Assembly: GCA_026125795.1 (NCBI GenBank)
Contig: JAHCKM010000001.1
Coordinates: 124,001-188,000 of the forward strand
DNA from: Burkholderiaceae bacterium
Lineage (GTDB): Bacteria; Pseudomonadota; Gammaproteobacteria; Burkholderiales; Burkholderiaceae_C
Reading direction: 5' to 3'
Length of the DNA stretch: 64,000 nucleotides
Position numbers and translations under genes: made by a program. Position 1 is the stretch's first letter. Every line of letters starts with the position of its first letter. This document shows, in pieces, positions 62,542-64,000 of the stretch. Under the pieces are notes generated by a model. It was not told where the DNA came from. It worked only from the letters and a program-made list of their open reading frames with translations, and ran no database searches.

Positions 62542-64000
62542 ATGAGCGGCGTCATCCGCATCCGCGGCGCACGACAGCACAACCTGAAGAACCTCGACCT
62601 CGACGTGCGCACCGGCGAAATGACGGTGGTCACCGGCCCGTCGGGCTCGGGCAAGTCGAGCCTGGTGTTCGACACGCTGTACGCGGAAGGACAACGGCGC
62701 TACGTCGAGACCTTCAGTGCCTACGCACGCCAGTTTCTCGACCGCATGGACCGGCCGGCGGTCGACCGGGTCGAAGGGGTACCGCCGGCGATCGCGATCG
62801 ACCAGACCAACCCGGTGCGCACATCGCGTTCGACGGTCGGCACGATGACCGAGCTGAACGATCACTTGAAGCTGTTGTTTGCGCGCGCGGGCCAGCTGTT
62901 CGACCGCGAGACGGCTCTTGCGGTGCGCCACGACACGCCGGAGTCGATCCACGCCGATCTGGTTGAGCGCGCCACCCAGGCGGGCGATCCGCGCGTGGCG
63001 ATCACGTTTCCGGTGCAACTGCCGGAGAACGTGACGCCGGCCGAGATCGAGCAGTGGCTGTCGGCCAGCGGCTTCACGCGGGTGCAGGCCGAGCGCGTCG
63101 TCGAGCACGCCCGCGGCGCCGGGCCGCCCCAAGCCGCGCGAGCCCGCCCGGGGCGCAGCGCCGCGGCGTCAGCCGCAAGCCCGGGGGCGCATGTGAAGGT
63201 CCTCGACGTGGTCGCCGACCGTCTGCGCATCGTCGGCGCCGAGCGTGCACGCGTGATGGAGGCGATCGAGTTGGCGCTCAAGCGCGGCAGCGGACGCGTC
63301 AACGTCTACGTGCTGCGCGACGAGGCGGCGCCGGAGCTGTGGCGCTATTCCAGCGGTCTGCATTGCCCGGAAAGCGACATCCGCTATGCCGATCCGCAAC
63401 CGGCGCTGTTCTCGTTCAACTCAGCCTATGGCGCGTGCGACACCTGCCGCGGTTTCGGCCGCGTGATTGGCGTCGATTGGGGGCTGGTGATCCCCGATCA
63501 GCGCAGGACGCTGCGCGGCGGCGCGATCAAGCCCCTGCAGACGCCGGCGTGGAAAGAGTGCCAGGACGATCTGATGAAGTACGCCGGCGAGGAGGGCATC
63601 CCGCGCGATACCGCGTGGACCCAGCTCACCGACGAGCAACGCCACTGGGTGATCGAAGGCTCGCCCAAGTGGAATGGCAAGTGGAACCAGCAGTGGTACG
63701 GCGTGCGCCGCTTCTTCGGCTACCTGGAGAGCAAGGCGTACAAGATGCACATCCGCGTGTTGCTGTCGAAGTACCGCAGCTACACGCCGTGCACCGTGTG
63801 CAGCGGCGCGCGCCTGAAGCTCGACGCGCTGCTGTGGCGCGTCGGCACGAAAGCGGGCGCCGACGCGGTACTCGAGCCGGCACGTCGCTTTCTGCCGACG
63901 GGAGTTCGATGGAGCCGCGCGCAGCTCGAAGCGATGCCCGGACTGACGCTGCACGATCTGATGCTGCTGCCGATCGACCGCGTGCGGCATTTCTTCGACG
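62542..64000 (+). CDS. uvrA: UvrA-family ATPase, N-terminal part (3' cut by window edge)
   Basis: The frame runs from the ATG at 62542 to the window end, 486 residues. Walker A GPSGSGKS (34-41), the UvrA signature TLYAEGQRRYVETFSAYARQ, and the two CxxC zinc modules CDTCRGFG and CTVCSGARLKL. The stretches RMDRPAVDRVEGVPPAIAI and TNPVRTSRSTVGTMTELNDH mark the long UvrA-like form of Burkholderiales rather than the canonical repair UvrA. About residues 192-217 are encoded by a mosaic repeat copy (63114-63192). Excision-repair or DNA-damage role inferred. Confidence 0.8.
   Translation, partial: MSGVIRIRGARQHNLKNLDLDVRTGEMTVVTGPSGSGKSSLVFDTLYAEGQRRYVETFSAYARQFLDRMDRPAVDRVEGVPPAIAIDQTNPVRTSRSTVGTMTELNDHLKLLFARAGQLFDRETALAVRHDTPESIHADLVERATQAGDPRVAITFPVQLPENVTPAEIEQWLSASGFTRVQAERVVEHARGAGPPQAARARPGRSAAASAASPGAHVKVLDVVADRLRIVGAERARVMEAIELALKRGSGRVNVYVLRDEAAPELWRYSSGLHCPESDIRYADPQPALFSFNSAYGACDTCRGFGRVIGVDWGLVIPDQRRTLRGGAIKPLQTPAWKECQDDLMKYAGEEGIPRDTAWTQLTDEQRHWVIEGSPKWNGKWNQQWYGVRRFFGYLESKAYKMHIRVLLSKYRSYTPCTVCSGARLKLDALLWRVGTKAGADAVLEPARRFLPTGVRWSRAQLEAMPGLTLHDLMLLPIDRVRHFFD
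63114..63192. repeat. mosaic palindromic repeat inside the UvrA-family gene
   Basis: GGCGCCGGGCCGCCCCAAGC, then GCGCGAGCCCGCCCGGGGC and GCAAGCCCGGGGGCGC. The opening shares GGCGCCGGG and GCCCCAAGCCG with the intergenic repeat at 15192-15215. It keeps the frame open and encodes an Ala/Arg/Pro-rich loop between otherwise conserved segments (VVEHAR and HVKVLDVVADRLR). Confidence 0.6.

Overview
The window is 64 kb of high-GC, gene-dense chromosome, most likely from a betaproteobacterium of the order Burkholderiales (Comamonadaceae / Rubrivivax-Leptothrix type). The grounds are a vitamin-B12-dependent ribonucleotide reductase of the Burkholderiales form, two orphan Bug/TctC receptors, three TRAP transporters, a short secreted PHB depolymerase, and a family of G/C-rich palindromic mosaic repeats between genes. 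I see no rRNA, tRNA, CRISPR array, prophage or insertion sequence. Both edge genes are cut: nrdJ on the left and a UvrA-family gene on the right. No gap between genes exceeds 300 bases.

Layout. 1-4.5 kb: nrdJ end, an integron integrase (intI), then small cassette-like genes (VOC protein, a broken SET-domain gene, an NTF2-like protein) and an L,D-transpeptidase. 4.7-9.9 kb: GlxA-type regulator, tautomerase, M16 peptidase, double cupin. 9.9-18.3 kb, all on the minus strand: a malonate-type cluster reading GntR, malonyl-CoA decarboxylase, Bug receptor, malonyl-CoA synthetase, CWC protein, TRAP DctQ-M-P, MarR. 18.5-22.9 kb: a divergent TRAP DctP-Q-M operon ending in a sigma-54 activator. 22.9-26.9 kb: a third TRAP system (P, Q, M) with a beta-hydroxyacid dehydrogenase.

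27.2-35.5 kb is the most interesting block. A periplasmic binding protein, a type-2 PHB depolymerase, LivG, LivF, LivH, LivM, a cytoplasmic alpha/beta hydrolase and a secreted lipase/PhaZ7-like hydrolase are co-directional, with overlapping start and stop codons at several junctions. A sequence with correct -24/-12 sigma-54 spacing and an upstream palindrome precede it. I read it as a polyester (3-hydroxybutyrate) degradation-and-import operon. This is inference from gene content.

35.5-64 kb is mixed housekeeping and accessory content: acylphosphatase, NAPE-PLD-like hydrolase, methyltransferase, GST, YgjV, GNAT, MarC, DUF3606 with Ku, phospholipase A, NfeD with stomatin, an ECF sigma factor with a YCII-type partner, aminotransferase, second Bug protein, WYL regulator with a NIPSNAP operon, LysR with a PNPOx-like protein, BON protein, Tat-type amidohydrolase, a second ECF sigma factor, an OmpR/histidine kinase pair, a cytochrome c/P460 protein, and the start of a UvrA-family gene that carries an in-frame copy of the mosaic repeat.

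Regulatory signals read directly from sequence include a near-identical operator before the cupin gene and before TRAP-1 (probably MarR-controlled), an 18-bp palindrome in the GntR/TRAP-2 divergent promoter, a 17-bp palindrome in the WYL/NIPSNAP promoter, a palindrome in the LysR divergent promoter and one convincing rho-independent terminator.
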